A stretch of 64,000 bases of DNA from Anthoceros angustus. Lineage: Eukaryota; Streptophyta; Anthocerotopsida; Anthocerotales; Anthocerotaceae. The position numbers and the translations under genes were made by a program. The stretch is taken from assembly GCA_010909165.1 (NCBI GenBank), contig VJWM01000301.1, forward strand, positions 1 through 64,000, in the 5' to 3' direction. Positions 14,101 to 26,011 of this stretch are shown here, piece after piece. Under the pieces are notes generated by a model that saw only the letters and a program-made list of their open reading frames with translations, did not search any database and was not told the DNA's origin. Positions within the stretch are counted from its first letter, which is position 1; each line of letters starts with the position of its first letter.

Positions 14101-15117
14101 AGCAAAGAAGCGAGATGGAAGACCGCAAGGAGACCTTGAGCCCAAACTACCATTGAGAGGAATGGTAGTCTAGAGGCGAACGCGAACGGAAATAGAGCCC
14201 CACGCATGACTGAGGCGACGGCGATGGAACAGGAGCGTGACGCCAAATGGAGAAGGACTGGCGAGCCCACGGCAGAGTTGCCCGACCGTCTGAGAGGGAG
14301 ATGGCGAGTTAAGCCGTAATGGACGAGAGCACCGGAGCGCATAAGAAGCCGTCCAGCTTGAGGAAGGCGGGGGAACGCCGCTTATGGCCGGTAAGTCAGC
14401 GAGCGGACGGAGTTGAGAGTGTGGAGCAACAGCGGTATGGTGACCGAGGCACCGCCTGCGCATGGTTTATCAAACCCGCAGGAGGTGGTCCAACAAGCGG
14501 GCAAAGACGCCACCGAGCACCCATGGCGGGAGACGGTGCCCGCACACGTGGAAGAGGCACCAACAAGTGGATTCGACTTGCCTATTACCACGCCGAGCCT
14601 CACAACAGAGGACTGGAAGGCTCAAGGGGAAGAAGGGCATGGGGACAAAGACGGGACTCTAGTGGCCCTGCTTGGAGACGACGGCAGGGGAGAAGAGCTC
14701 AAGAGGAGCGAGACGCAACGGACCTCAGTGGTAAGTTCACCGCAACCCGCCGAGAAGGGAGGTGCCCGAAGGGGCAGGAGGGGCCAACCCGACCCAAGAC
14801 AAGGGCCTGGGTAGGGATGAGGACCCAGCAAGACGAGGTCCAGACAAGGGGTCCGGAGCTTGGGACCGGACTGAATAAGTTCGACCCCGAGGTCCGAACC
14901 CCAGACGAGGCCGACCCACAGACTGACTGTGAAATAAGACGGACTGGAGTTCAGACTGAGTCGAGACCGACCTCGAGGTCCTGACTCAAGAAGGAGGAGC
15001 CCCTCTCGACTCACGCTTAGGGGAGCAGATAGCGGTGGCCCCACCGAGGGGACCCACGGGAGGCCGGGAGGATGACGTGGTAACGGCGGCCGCCGACCGC
15101 CACGAGCCCAACCCGAC
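11150..15117. other. GC-rich gene-free stretch, probable retroelement remains
   Basis: About 4 kb of purine-rich, GC-rich sequence with many overlapping short open frames on both strands, which is expected from its composition. No frame shows a recognisable domain. The longest plus-strand frame (14319-14984) is rich in Arg, Gly and Glu and contains no motif I know. Position between an LTR-like block and a gypsy PBS suggests decayed gag/linker sequence of the same element families. Confidence 0.4.
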
Positions 15118-15896
15118 TGTGATTCCGGAGAAAGGAGGGGTCCCGCCTCACCGGATCATCCGATTGCGCGCCTGAATCGCCGACGGAGATTGGACCACCA
15201 ATCCCAAGGCGAACCCGACCTTCCCCCCCACCGACGGGAGATAGGGGAGGAAATGGGATGGTAGGCGTCGATTAGTATACCGAGCCATCACCGTAATAGG
15301 GGTAATAAAGACGCCGACTTGGGCGTAGTATAAGAGGGTCACGCTCAATAAATCATCTTTCTTGGTGTTGATGCTGCCTGCACTCCTGTGTCTTCTTGCT
15401 AACGTGAGTCCCGAGTCATCGAAAGGTGCACGTACCCCGGAGAGATTGATCGTGGTTCGTGGACCCTAACGTGTTGTGGTGTGTGCAGGGTGATCGGGAT
15501 CCGCTCGTAGCCGCGCCCAGGCCGAACGGACCGGAACGCAGAGCCGAGGGACGGAGGGCGTGAGTCAGGACGAGAGGCCCGCAGAACGAGAGGAGGTCCT
15601 GAACCCGCGCCTTTCCCTAAGACCGATAAGTGTAGTATGAGTGGAGAGAGGAACGGACTAGAGGTGCGAGTGAGGAACGGAACGATACGGACGCGAACGG
15701 TCTCAAACGCTTGGCCACACCGCCCGTAAGGTGAACGCTGCAGTAGTTAGACGTGAATTGATGAATGTGCGCTGAGACCGAACGACGCAGTAAGACGAAT
15801 CGCCAAACGCCGCAAACGGAGCTCGCTATTCCTTTGGGAACGGACTCCTTCCTACAACGACACGGATTGTGCGCGCTCGCCGGTCGCGCCACATTT
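15118..15896 (+). repeat. Probable 5' LTR of a Tat/Athila-like gypsy element
   Basis: The right end is fixed by the primer-binding site that follows at 15897, with the LTR ending in ...CCACA or close to it. Inside are a TATAAGAGGG box at 15329-15338, an AATAAA at 15347-15352, and a long GC-rich U5-like tail. The left limit is a guess, because no second LTR copy lies in the window. Confidence 0.5.
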
Positions 15897-15913
15897 TGGC
15901 GCCGCTGCGGGAA
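15897..15913 (+). promoter_or_regulatory. Primer-binding site, tRNA-Asp type
   Basis: TGGCGCCGCTGCGGGAA follows CCACATTT. Plant tRNA-Asp ends in CCCCGGCAACGGCGCCA, whose complement is TGGCGCCGTTGCCGGGG. This site matches it apart from a few positions. A tRNA-Asp primer is typical of plant Tat/Athila Ty3/gypsy elements. A related site lies at 63342. Confidence 0.7.
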
Positions 15914-16376
15914 TGAAATCGCCCAGCAAGCGTGGATGCGTGGAGGACGGAGGTAGTTAAGGACGAATTGCCGAGAGTTCTGACGCCAGATCGCCGAGCG
16001 CCCGAGCGCAGAAAGAGAGACGACGGCTCGGACAGGACACCAATGTAAGCGCGGTGGAGCCGTCGGATCGTGAGGAGGAAGCAGACCAAGTCGCGGTAAG
16101 GAGTTGCTCAACCCTTGCCGATCGGCGATGGCAACAACGCCCAAGCAAGCGTATTCTCTTTGGAGGTAAGAAGGAGAGACTAAACCTTCGTGGAGGATTT
16201 CGCGGCTTTCGTGTGACCGATTTTTTGGTAGGAAATGGTTTGAAGGAAACATGTCAAGCTTTTTCGAATCTTTTGAACTGGAATTGTTGGATAGTGTTGG
16301 ACAGGTAGAAAGGATACTTAGGGAAGAAGAAACGGGTCGAAACGATCTTTTAGCAAAGGTAGGTTGATATAGGTAT
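15914..16376 (+). mobile_element. Gypsy 5' internal leader and gag-like start
   Basis: This sequence follows the PBS. Near 16200-16365 a short frame with the words ESFELELLDSVGQVERILR can be read and resembles the broken frame near 270-390 in copy A. The element is cut off by the microsatellite that begins at 16377, and no protease, RT or integrase follows. Confidence 0.45.
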
Positions 16377-17545
16377 GGTATGTATAGGTATAGGTATAGG
16401 TATAGGTATAAGCAAGTATAGGTATACAGATACAGTATAGGTAGGCAGGTATAGGTACAGGTATGTATAGTGGCATAAGTATAGATATAAGTATAGGTAT
16501 AGGTATAAATATAGGTATAGGTATAAGTATAGGTATAGGTATAGGTATGGGTATAGGTATAGGTATGGGTATAGGTATAAGTATAGATATAAATATAAGT
16601 ATAAATATAAATATAGGTATAGGTATAGGTATAGATATAGGTATAGATATAAGTATAGGTATAAATATAGATATAGGTATAGGTATAGGTATAAGTATAG
16701 ATATAGATATAGGTATAGGTATAAGTATAGGTATAGGTATAGGTATAAATATAGGTATAGGTATAGGTATAGATATAAGTATAGGTATAGGTAGAGGTAA
16801 AAGTATAAGTATAAGTATAGATATAAATATAAGTATAAGTATAGATATAGGTATAAGTATAGATATAGGTATAGATATAGGTATAAGTATAGATATAGGT
16901 ATAAGTATAGGTATAAGTATAGATATAGATATAAGTATAGGTATAAATATAGGTATAGGTATAAATATAGGTATAGGTATAGGTATAGGTATAAGTATAA
17001 GTATAAATATAGGTATAGGTATAAGTATAAGTATAAATATAGGTATAAGTATAAGTATAAGTATAGATATAAATATAGGTATAGGTATAAGTATAAGTAT
17101 AGGTATAGATATAAGTATAAATATACGTATAAATATAGGTACAAGTATAAGTATAGATATAGGTATAAGTATAAATATAAATATAGGTATAGGTATAAGT
17201 ATAAGTATAAATATAGATATAAGTATATAGATATAGATAGGTAGGCAGTATAAATATAAATATAGGTATAGATATGAATATAGATATAGATATTGATATA
17301 GGTATAGATATAGATATAGGTATAAATATAGATAGTGGTATAGGTATATATAGGTATAGGTATAGATATAATAATAAATATAGGTATAAATATAAGTATA
17401 GATATATATATAGAAGTATATAGATATAAGTATAAGTATAAGTATAAGTATAAGTATAAGTATATATAAGTATAAGTATAAGTATAAGTATACGTATAAG
17501 TATAAATATAAATATAAGTATAGATATAGGTATAGGTTTAGGTTT
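16377..17545. repeat. 1.2-kb hexanucleotide microsatellite (GTATAG/GTATAA/ATATAG)
   Basis: An almost unbroken run of 6-bp units of the form (A/G)(G/A)TATA, with interspersed GGTATA, AGTATA, AATATA and GATATA variants. Being a multiple of three, the unit keeps frames open, which creates spurious Ile-Gly/Ile-Ser/Ile-Asp frames on the plus strand and Tyr-Thr/Tyr-Leu frames on the minus strand. The variants are unevenly mixed, as in an old slippage array. The array ends about 300 bp before the first ATG of the peptidase gene. Confidence 0.95.
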
Positions 17546-17841
17546 AGGTGTAGGTATACGTGTAGGTCTAAAATTCACAATGAAACTAAAGGGATTGAAA
17601 TGTGGTTCGCAATAGGTACTCATTATTAGATCCGTTAACCACGGTCCGTGGAGTCGCAGAGTTTCCGCACTGGCCCGGTTCACGGGAAGCTCTCTGATAT
17701 GCGCTGCTGAGGCGAGGGGGGGCTGTTGAGCTGCGGCCGCGACGTTTTTACAGTGCACGATCGCCTTTCAAGCGTCATCGCCGCGCTTTCCTTCCTCTCA
17801 ATGTCGTGGCTTGGTGAACGGGCGAAAGGGTAACACCTTCG

Positions 17842-20800
17842 GTGTTGAGGCCCCTCAAAGAAGAAATGCAGTCTCGTGAAGTTGCCAAACGGGTTGTTGG
17901 CAAAGCTTCTTTCAGCTTTGGCTGCTCCCTCCATAGATTGGAGACTAGTCTAGGTCGTGATGTGCATTCAGAGAATCTGGCTACTTGCACGCCTGTTCGA
18001 TCAGTTTTCCAGGCATTCCGCACGGGAATTGCTTGGCGGTCAATCTCTGGGTCCGTGTTGCTGAAGGAGTCGGAGGTGGCTGTTTGTGGGCCAACTGCAG
18101 ACTCACGTCGGAGCTACCGACCACGCTTGGATGCTTCTTCCAATGTGGAGGCTGTGGGCCTGTATGGGTACGAGCAACTGAAGGCGGCCAAAGGGTTTCA
18201 GGCTTTTGCTCAGGATGCAATAGACAGGTCGGCATATGATCAGTGAAATTGGGATTTCTCTGACCTTTTGAAGGTTGCTCAATATGCTGAATTTCGTTCC
18301 GGCAGATCCGAGGAATTGATTGCACGTATGAAGGAGGTGCCTCCTTCCATGGATACCATTCGAGCCATGGATGATATTTCCGATTCAGTGGGTTGTCTGT
18401 TCCATCTTTATTTCCCTTGTGGAGTTCTTATTTGAGAAAAGTTCTTGATTCTCTTGATTGGCTTCTGAGGAAGCAGTTGAAGACCCATTCACCGTGCAGT
18501 GATCGCCACAATATTCAATCAGAACGTCGCTATGCATCTCTTTTGTAGCGCTACGACGGCTGTTTGACCACTGAATAAATGACGATGTAGTTTTCCCGCT
18601 TCATGATGAACAGGTCTGTACTGTAGTGGATGCAGCAGAGCTTTGCCGCAGCACTCATCCTGACAAGTAAGGTGGCATTCGAACAGCCACTAGTCTTCTT
18701 TTTCAGTCTACATAGTCTAGGTACTCGTGTTGATTGTGTAACATGTTGAGGTCTTTACTGCACATATAAACTGCTAAGCTATGTCTTCACCTGGTTGTTT
18801 GAATTGCTTGGTTTCATTTGAATAGGGACTTTGTTACTGAAGCAAATCATGCTTCTATGCGACTGTATGAGTACCTGCAGGTAAAACTGGGAAACTTGGT
18901 TTTGTGTGGGAGGCTGCACCCTAGATCTGCCGACTTATGTCTGTTTTTCTGCTCTGATTTGCAACATCGGGCTGTGTTCAGTACCTCAACACACACCCTG
19001 TGCTTTACAAAGCTGTAGTGGATGCTGAGAAATCAGGGAAGCTTACCACAGAGGAGGCTCGAAGAGCAGCAAAGGCCCTTCGTTCTGATTTTGAGAGAGG
19101 AGGCATTCACCTTTCTCCTGGTCAGTCTCAAGGGTCAACATCGTTTCTGGTCTTGAACTCCACTCTTCCAATACCTGAGCAGATCTGCTGAAGTTGCATT
19201 TTCTTTGTCTCAGAGAAAGTGAAGCGTGTAAATGACCTCAACTTGGAAATCACTCGGTTAGGGAGGGAGTAAGTGACACCCTTGTCTGTCTTGTTCGTCA
19301 ACGGCCAAAGGGATGAGTGATGTTCTTGTAGTGCAGCATCTGCAGCTAGCTAGTGAACCTTCACATTTAATCTTTTTTGAAACTGGGATAAGCTGCAATG
19401 CGTGAAACGTGCAAATTTTCCTGCTTTATCAAAGTTCGGTTTCCAGAGGGAGTTGTGCTAGGTGTGTGTGGCATGGCTCTTATTATTATTATTTTGGTCA
19501 AACTGCGAATCAGATTTGGCGAAAACATTTTGCACGATCAAGGGCAAGTTGACATTTTTCCAGCCTCTAAAGTTCCTAACGGTATTCGGCATATGCTTCA
19601 GCCTATCTCTCATCGTCCGGATGGGCTTCGGAGAGCTGGGAGACGGAAGCATGACGATCTTGGAGGCTCTGTTAACGGCATGCGTGTGACAACAGAACCA
19701 GGAGTTCTATCTGCAGTACTGAAGTGGCTACCAGACGCAGAGGTTTTGTTGTCTCTTCTGCAGATGGCAGTGCACGTGTTGATTGTCCAGCCTCTTCTAT
19801 ATCATCCCTCTGATAACCTGTCCACTGGTCCTTGAGTTCTTATTGGTTCCTGCAGAATATGCATGAATGCCTCCTACTTGCAGCTGATGAGAGTGCTGTG
19901 CAGGTCAGGAAGCAGGTGTACGTGGTTGGGCACAGTGTGCCGAAAAGTAATCTGCGAATTATTGATCACCTGATTGGTGCTCGTCACGAGCTGGCACAGG
20001 TGATTCAGGCAATGCCTTCATCTATACTGGCTTTGCAATTGCTGAGTTGTGTTCTTTTCTAAGCCTGGTTTCTGATAAGGTTTCTGGTTTCGTTTTGATG
20101 CATTTGCAGCTTCTAGGATATAAATCCTATGCAGCATTTGCGGTAGCTCCAGCAATGGCAGGATCGTCAGAATCTGTGGTTTCATTTTTAATTGAGTTAA
20201 GCACGAGATTGAAGAGAAAAGCAGATGAGGTACTTCGAATGTATTTAAGGAATGGTTCCACATGATGTTGCACATATGGATCGAAGGTACATGTTCAATG
20301 CTCAATGACAGAATTAAGATATATGAGACAAATGACATGGCAGGAATTGAGGATGCTAGAAGATTTTCAGAAGCAGGTAGAGAATGGTGGATATGGAACA
20401 GTCAATCCTTGGGATGAGTTGTACTATTCTGGATTGATGAGGTCCACAACACAAAATCTGGATGCCAGGGTGAGTGAGCTTTACTGTATGTCACTCTTGG
20501 AAGCTTTTATGTGTATCACTCTTGACCTGTATTACTCCGTACAGTGTGGGATGTACACCCTCTATTCCACAAAAGTGTCGGCAACTGCACATTGTAGTTC
20601 AGTTCATGGGCTGGCATGACAGGTGGGTAAAACATGTGTGGCACCTTGCAGACAGTTGCTGCATATTTTCCCCTTGTCCAATGCCTTGAAGGCATCAAAT
20701 TGATCAGCCAGTCACTCTTTGGCGCAACATTCAGGGAAGTGCCAGTAGGCAGTGGTGAAGCTTGGCACCCTGACATTAGGAAATTGGTGTTTGAACATCC

Positions 20801-22165
20801 CTCTGAGGTACGTCGGGTTGCTTTTGGTTCGAGAATCGTGTTGTTATTATCTATGCATTTGTCACAATGGTTTTCCAAGTCTGTTTTGGCAGGGACCCTT
20901 GGGCTATATGTACCTTGATCTATATTCTCGTCCTGGGAAGTATCCCAATTGTGCACATTTTACCCTACGAGGAGGCCGGCGTACGTCAGAAACGGCTTAC
21001 CAACTTCCAGTAAGACACTGGTGTATTTGTGCCGGAGGATGTGCTTCCAGATTGATTCATACTTGCGGTTGTTGTTCCTGCAGGTGGTGGCGTTGGTTTG
21101 TAACTTCTGTAACTCAGGCGACGACAGTTCGTTTGTGCTCAATCACTGGGAAGTTGAGACTCTTTTCCATGAGTATGGGCATGCTCTACATTCCCTGCTG
21201 TCCCGCACGGTAAGTTGCAAGGTTGTTATGTCTGGGTATGAAACACGATGTTATGCTATATGTTAATGATTAACTTGTGTTTGTGTTAGCAGGAATACCA
21301 GCATTTCTCAGGGACAAGAACAGTATTGGACTTCTCCGAAACGCCTGCCCATCTCCTTGAGTAAGTGTGCGTCAGAGCATGGCAATAAGTGGAGGTCTTG
21401 TGCGTGTGGGTTAGTTCGGTCTGTGGAGCAGGTGAGGTGTGGTTTGTATGTGTAGATACTACGCCTGGGACTATCGTGTGCTGAGCAAGTTTGCGAAGCA
21501 CTACTCTTCAGGAGAAGCAATTCCTGAAAAGATGGTGAATTCCATGAAAGCTTCAAGGAAAATGTTGGCTGCTACTGAGATCCAACGCCAGGTGACGAGC
21601 GTGTTATGGGTTGGTACGTAGAGGTAAGGGGGTTTGTGGGACCGTGATGTTCTGAAGAAATGGGGTGTGGCTTGCAGGTGTACTACGCCATGGTTGACCA
21701 GACACTGCATGGGGTGCAACCGCTGCCAGCGAGCGATACGACAGCTGTGGTGGCTGAAATGAAGAACAAGTATACAAGCTGGAACCATGTGAAGGGGACT
21801 CACTGGCACACGAGATTCAGTCACCTTGTGAGCTACGGGGCGGGTATGTAGGGGGGTGCTGTTAGCTGTGTTAGTGTGGTCGGGTGTCTCGGTGATGTCA
21901 TGGATGTTGGACTGTGTACGCAGGCTATTACAGCTATTTGTATGCTCGATGCCTGTCGGCCAGCATCTGGCACCGACTGTGCGCCAGCGACCCGCTGAAT
22001 GGCGAGACCGGGGAGAAACTACGACGAGGATTCTTGGAGCATGGCGGTGCCAAGAATCCTGCAGAGATGCTGACAGAATGTGTTGGGTCGGATGTGCTCA
22101 TAAGGTCTTCATGCGGGGGCGTAAAGCCGTGTGTAGAACAGCTTTTGAGCGAATTTGAACTGTGA
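17842..22165 (+). CDS. OCT1: Mitochondrial intermediate (octapeptidyl) peptidase, M3 zinc metallopeptidase, 17 exons
   Basis: Likely removes an N-terminal octapeptide from imported mitochondrial precursors after the first matrix cleavage. Exons by my splice reading: 17842-18227, 18306-18387, 18614-18666, 18826-18880, 18982-19120, 19214-19268, 19514-19742, 19904-19999, 20110-20229, 20344-20469, 20652-20807, 20893-21009, 21084-21209, 21293-21360, 21456-21591, 21678-21843, 21924-22165. All introns are GT-AG, all phases join, and the sum is 783 codons plus stop. The product tracks plant MIP throughout: GLYGYEQLK near the mature start, DFERGGIHL, then the zinc site HEYGH at residues 567-571 with Glu596, 25 residues later, as third ligand, and YGAGYYSYLYA near the end. 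The first ~70 residues are rich in Arg and Ser with few acids, fitting a matrix presequence. The start could also be the in-frame ATG at 17866. No disabling change was seen. OCT1/MIP naming follows the Arabidopsis orthologue. Confidence 0.93.
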
Positions 22166-22614
22166 AGAGGGATGTTTCTTGAATTCCGATGTGTGAAGGA
22201 AGCTGAGAGGTAGGAATCTGGTACATCTAAGTGAGGTACGAGGACGGTGATGAGGAGGTTGACTTGTTTCTTGACCCGTAAATGCACACGGTTTGGAAGG
22301 GGCTGGGTTAGGAAAATCCTCGAAATCACTGAGATGACCTACAAAAAATTGTGTGTGGCCTCATAAAATTAGAGGAAATATTGTTGGAGCCTTTCCTCTC
22401 TTTCAGAGGAAGCCTTATTGACCTCCGTCGGACCTCTGTAGTGGCTGCCATCGGTTTAGAAACTATGAGAAATTGTTTTCTTGGCTCTTCCCGCACCTTG
22501 ATTTTTTTGTGGCGTACCCTGATTATCTTTTGGTGCACTCTGAATATCTTTGACCTAGCTTAAACTAGTTCAGACTTTTTTTTCGCTCTCTCATTTGTAA
22601 TATCAGTCTCATGA
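22166..22614. other. 3' flank of the peptidase gene, nothing recognised
   Basis: This is presumably 3' UTR and spacer. No clear AATAAA lies close after the stop at 22165; ATAAAA occurs near 22363. I see no other gene. Confidence 0.4.
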
Positions 22615-23015
22615 CGATCCCAAGAGTGGGGTGCGCGTGGTCCCAAAGTGGGGTGCACATAATATCCCACTCTTGGGGTGCACATAATATCCCAAAAGTG
22701 GGGTGCACATAATATCCCAAGAGTGGGGTGCACATAATATCCCAAGAGTGGGGTGCACATAATATCCCAAGAGTGGGGTGCACATAATGTCCAAACTCTA
22801 CCCCAAGAGTGGGGTGCACATAATATCCAAACTCTACCCCAAGAGTGGGGTGCACATAATATCAAAACTCTACCCCAAGAGAGGAGTGCACATAATATCA
22901 AAACTCTACCCCAAGAGAGGGGTGCACATAATATCCAAACTCTACCCCAAGAGTGAGGTGCACATAATATCCAAACGCTAGCCCAAGAGTGGGGTGCACA
23001 TAATATCCAAACTCT
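22615..23015. repeat. Tandem array of GGGGTGCACATAATATCC units
   Basis: A core of GTGGGGTGCACATAATATCC repeats about 11-12 times. Early units are short, about 24-28 bp with CCCAAGAGT spacers. Later units are about 37 bp, with CAAACTCTACCCCAAGAG between cores. The core holds GTGCAC, a perfect 6-bp palindrome. Open frames here come from the repeat and are not genes. The array lies 450 bp after the peptidase stop. Confidence 0.92.
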
Positions 23016-23297
23016 CTAGTCAAGCGCCCTGCAAAATGGATCCTGGCGGGATAGGATACCATTCTTTGAACTGGAACATGTATGGAAAATAGGGTGCCTT
23101 CGAATTGGAACTGGAACTGGAACTGGAACGGATATGAAAATCGTCCTAGCCTCCCTTATGTAAGGTCTTGCGTGACATTACCTAGATAAAAGTGAAGTAA
23201 AGGTCATATGTCATTTTTAATGGACTAAAAATTGGCAGAAAAAATATTATTTTAATGTTAATGATCATCCATTACCCATTCTTAAAATATTCAAACT

Positions 23298-23540
23298 AGG
23301 GCGATTCTTCAAACTTTTCTCATCCCTTCAATCATTTATTTTTTTGAAAAAATTCTTGCAAAGCATTCGGGGTGGCAAGCTCTCCTTGTACAGCACATTC
23401 GCAAATCGACCCATAGCCATGTGCACCATGGCCATTCTTCAAACTTGTCTCATCGGTTCAATCGTTTTTTTTAGCATAAAATTCTTGCAAAGTACTTGGG
23501 TGGCATGCTCTCCTCCTACGGGACATTCGTAGATCATCAA
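23298..23540. repeat. Imperfect direct duplication of about 110 bp
   Basis: The segments 23298-23412 and 23430-23540 share ATTCTTCAAACTT, CTCATC, TTCAATC, AATTCTTGCAAAG, GGTGGCA and GCTCTCC in the same order, with scattered substitutions and small indels. I see no coding capacity in either copy. The rest of 23016-24400 is AT-rich spacer, with a short GGAACT run near 23105-23130 and TA/TG-rich DNA at 24040-24115. Confidence 0.75.
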
Positions 23541-24404
23541 GAGACATTTTATCTGTATTGGGCAAAACATGTGGCCATAGTGTGTGTAGATTCAAATAAA
23601 TAAATAAAAATTTAAAGAATAAAAAAATAAAAAAATCATAGTTCAATCAATGGGTTTCATTAAAAATAATGACTACAACTTTTCTACCTAGTTACTTGCT
23701 TCGGAGCTAGCACTCTTTCTAACTGTCTAGTTAAGAACTTGGAGATAGCACGCTTTCTCAGCATGTAGGTAAGAATTTTTATATGTTATAAGGAAAAAGC
23801 AATGCTTAGGAGTTTTCAACCACACTTAGGAATCTATTGAACCCTCGAAATTATAAAAAATAAGAAATCCGAAATAGGGAGGTGCAACGGTGTTTGAATG
23901 TTTTAACAACATGTCTTCAATTTGTGCCCCAATTACTATTTAAAAAATTATCCGTTTTATCCTTTTATACTTTGAAGAGAGCAAGCAATGAAGTACCAAT
24001 AAAAGAGGGATCACATTTATAAAAATTTTAATTAAAAGGACTGATTACATATATATGCATGTAGTTTGTATATATATGTATGTTTATATGTACATATATA
24101 TAGTATGTATATATGTAAAGTGGCAACATGCTGCGCGCGTGGGCAGGGCGTGTGACTCGAGGGCATTGGCAGGTTGATGACACCATGATGACTGGTCCCA
24201 CCTAAGTCACTAGGCAGTAACAGGCTAAGCTGAAATAATTGTCATGGAAGCTCTGATAAGTATGTGCGAGTGTAGACTCAGCTCTACTTGACCTGCTGTG
24301 CAGGCACATGTCACAAGTAGATAGGTACATAAAAGTTGTAACGGGCACAGACGAAGGAATCTGTGAGCCATTAATGGTAGCGGGGTAGGGCACGCAGCAG
24401 TGGC

Positions 24405-24470
24405 ACTGCCCGGGTCCGGGTCCGGGCCCGGGCCCCGGCCCCGGCCCCGGCCCCGGCCCCGGGATCTTGT
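24405..24470. repeat. CCCCGG/GGGTCC low-complexity G/C run
   Basis: Repeats of GGGTCC pass into CCCCGG units. On the complementary strand the CCCCGG units read as repeated G4 tracts, so a quadruplex could form. It belongs to a cluster of such runs ahead of the bHLH gene. Confidence 0.85.
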
Positions 24471-24676
24471 CTCCAGCGTTTTAGAATGGTGTGGGCATGC
24501 CCGCACTGGGAATGGAGTACCGGGGGGATGGATGAGGCGGCCAGCAGGCAATGGCAGGGTCCCGACGGCCCGACGGCGTGACGTCCCGACTTGCCAAAAC
24601 AGTTGGTGGATGCCTCTGGAGAAGGGACATTCATTCCAACTTCCCAGTTGAAATGCAGTATCCGGAGATAATATTC

Positions 24677-24712
24677 GCTGGGCTGGGCTGGGCTGGGCTG
24701 GGCTGGGGTGGG
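24677..24712 (+). repeat. GGGCT pentamer run
   Basis: Six or so GGGCT units, then GGGGTGGGG. The G3 tracts spaced by two bases are strong G-quadruplex candidates on the plus strand. Confidence 0.85.
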
Positions 24713-25082
24713 GCAAGGGCAACTTGGGCAGCCCGGCCCGGCCCAGGCGCCCCTACTGTTGTTACAGACCGAGGCGTGGAGTTAGTAAAGCGGGGTGCGC
24801 GCACACGCTAAATTTGGAGCCACAGCGCACAGCGCGCGCGTACAGCGTGGCGGCGCGACGCCGTAGTTTGGGTCACACCGTTCCCTATATTGTAGGAGGT
24901 TCATTGAAAGCGGCATAGTCGTGGGCCGTGGCTCCCGCGGATGTTGCACAACATGGCACGAATAATAAGTTACTCTTGAGTCACAGCCTCACATGCCACA
25001 CGGCCGCATGTAACCACATACAGTATGTACATACAGTGTAGGTACACCTAGTGAAAACTTAAAATGAAGATCAGGCCAGGCC

Positions 25083-25133
25083 GCCGCACGCGGACGCGGA
25101 CGCGGACGCGGACGCCGACTCGGACTCGGACTC
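25083..25133 (+). repeat. GCGGAC / CTCGGA hexamer run
   Basis: Four GCGGAC units pass into three ACTCGG-type units. This is a simple hexamer repeat upstream of the bHLH gene with no coding evidence. Confidence 0.8.
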
Positions 25134-25229
25134 TGGGGCCAAAGGGCAAGAATCAAGATGTGATGCCGTTCATGAGTGACACCTTGGCCCTTGGGCCGTG
25201 TGTGAATTCTTAACCGCTCCCTCTGAGCA

Positions 25230-25263
25230 GCAGGGCAGGGGCAGGGGCAGGGGCAGGGCCAGG
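25230..25263 (+). repeat. GGGGCA hexamer run
   Basis: Consecutive GGGGCA units followed by GGGCCAGGGCGG. Another G-quadruplex candidate on the plus strand, about 1.1 kb before the bHLH start codon. Confidence 0.8.
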
Positions 25264-25502
25264 GCGGCTCCAGCTGATCATGCATGCCATTGCTCGCGCC
25301 AGCCCAATGGTCGCCGCCTCACGATGCCCAGCCGCGCCCTGCCGTGGGCCACCCTTTTAACTCTCAACCCAAATAGCATAGGCGCTACCCACACGCTCCA
25401 CACCCTAATAATCAGCATGTTCATGTATGTACATACATACATCTGTACGCACTGTATGTTCTAGTAAGTCGGCCCTCCCTAATCTCTTAATTGGGAATTC
25501 TA

Positions 25503-25511
25503 TAAATGGGA
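25503..25511 (+). promoter_or_regulatory. Candidate TATA box for the bHLH gene
   Basis: TATAAATGG fits the plant TATA consensus, and no other good match lies between it and the start codon at 26392. If used, the 5' leader would be about 850 bp and would include the pyrimidine tract at 26012-26098. Placement rests on the motif alone. Confidence 0.35.
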
Positions 25512-26011
25512 TCCCTACACATATTTCGCATACATACATCATGCACGCACACATGTATGTGAGTATGTATGTACATATATCTGTACGTACGTATGTATGT
25601 TCAAGTCAGGTGCGCACGGGTGGTGCACTCTATCTAGTGCCCTGTCGTGTCGTGACAGTACAATATGCAGGGTGGCTGTCAGGAGCACCGATGTTGCAAG
25701 TCAACCACCTGCCATTTGTAGCGCCTGCCAGCCTCCAGAGCACGGCGCAAGGCAGGGCAGGGAAATCGGAATGGCTCGTGGCCGTGGCAACCTGTCGTCA
25801 CGGCCACCGTCGCACATAGTGCGGGCACCCCGACTCCCAGGCCAGCCTCGTGACACCTTCGCCATAGTTGCAGGAGCCATACGTCAGCTCTGCTCCCTCT
25901 ATTTCTCGCCTGTCGTCATTCTGTCGCACACTCCGCGTCTGGCTGCCAGCCTAGTACAAGTGTGTTGGCCTCCGGCCCTCAGCCTCCGTCCCGTCTACAC
26001 TCCAGCATTCC

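Noticed and set aside
15617-17758. 713-codon minus-strand frame, and 255-264-codon frames on both strands, rich in Tyr/Thr/Leu or Ile/Gly/Ser
   Set aside because: They are produced by the 6-bp microsatellite, whose unit keeps frames open. No domain and no sensible flanks.
22560-22981. Repeated GYYVHPTLGI-like protein on the minus strand and HIISKLYPK-like on the plus strand
   Set aside because: By-products of the GTGCACATAATATCC array with no start context or domain.
22615-23015. Possible CRISPR array
   Set aside because: Spacers are part of the repeat rather than unique, there are no cas genes, and the setting is a plant nuclear genome.
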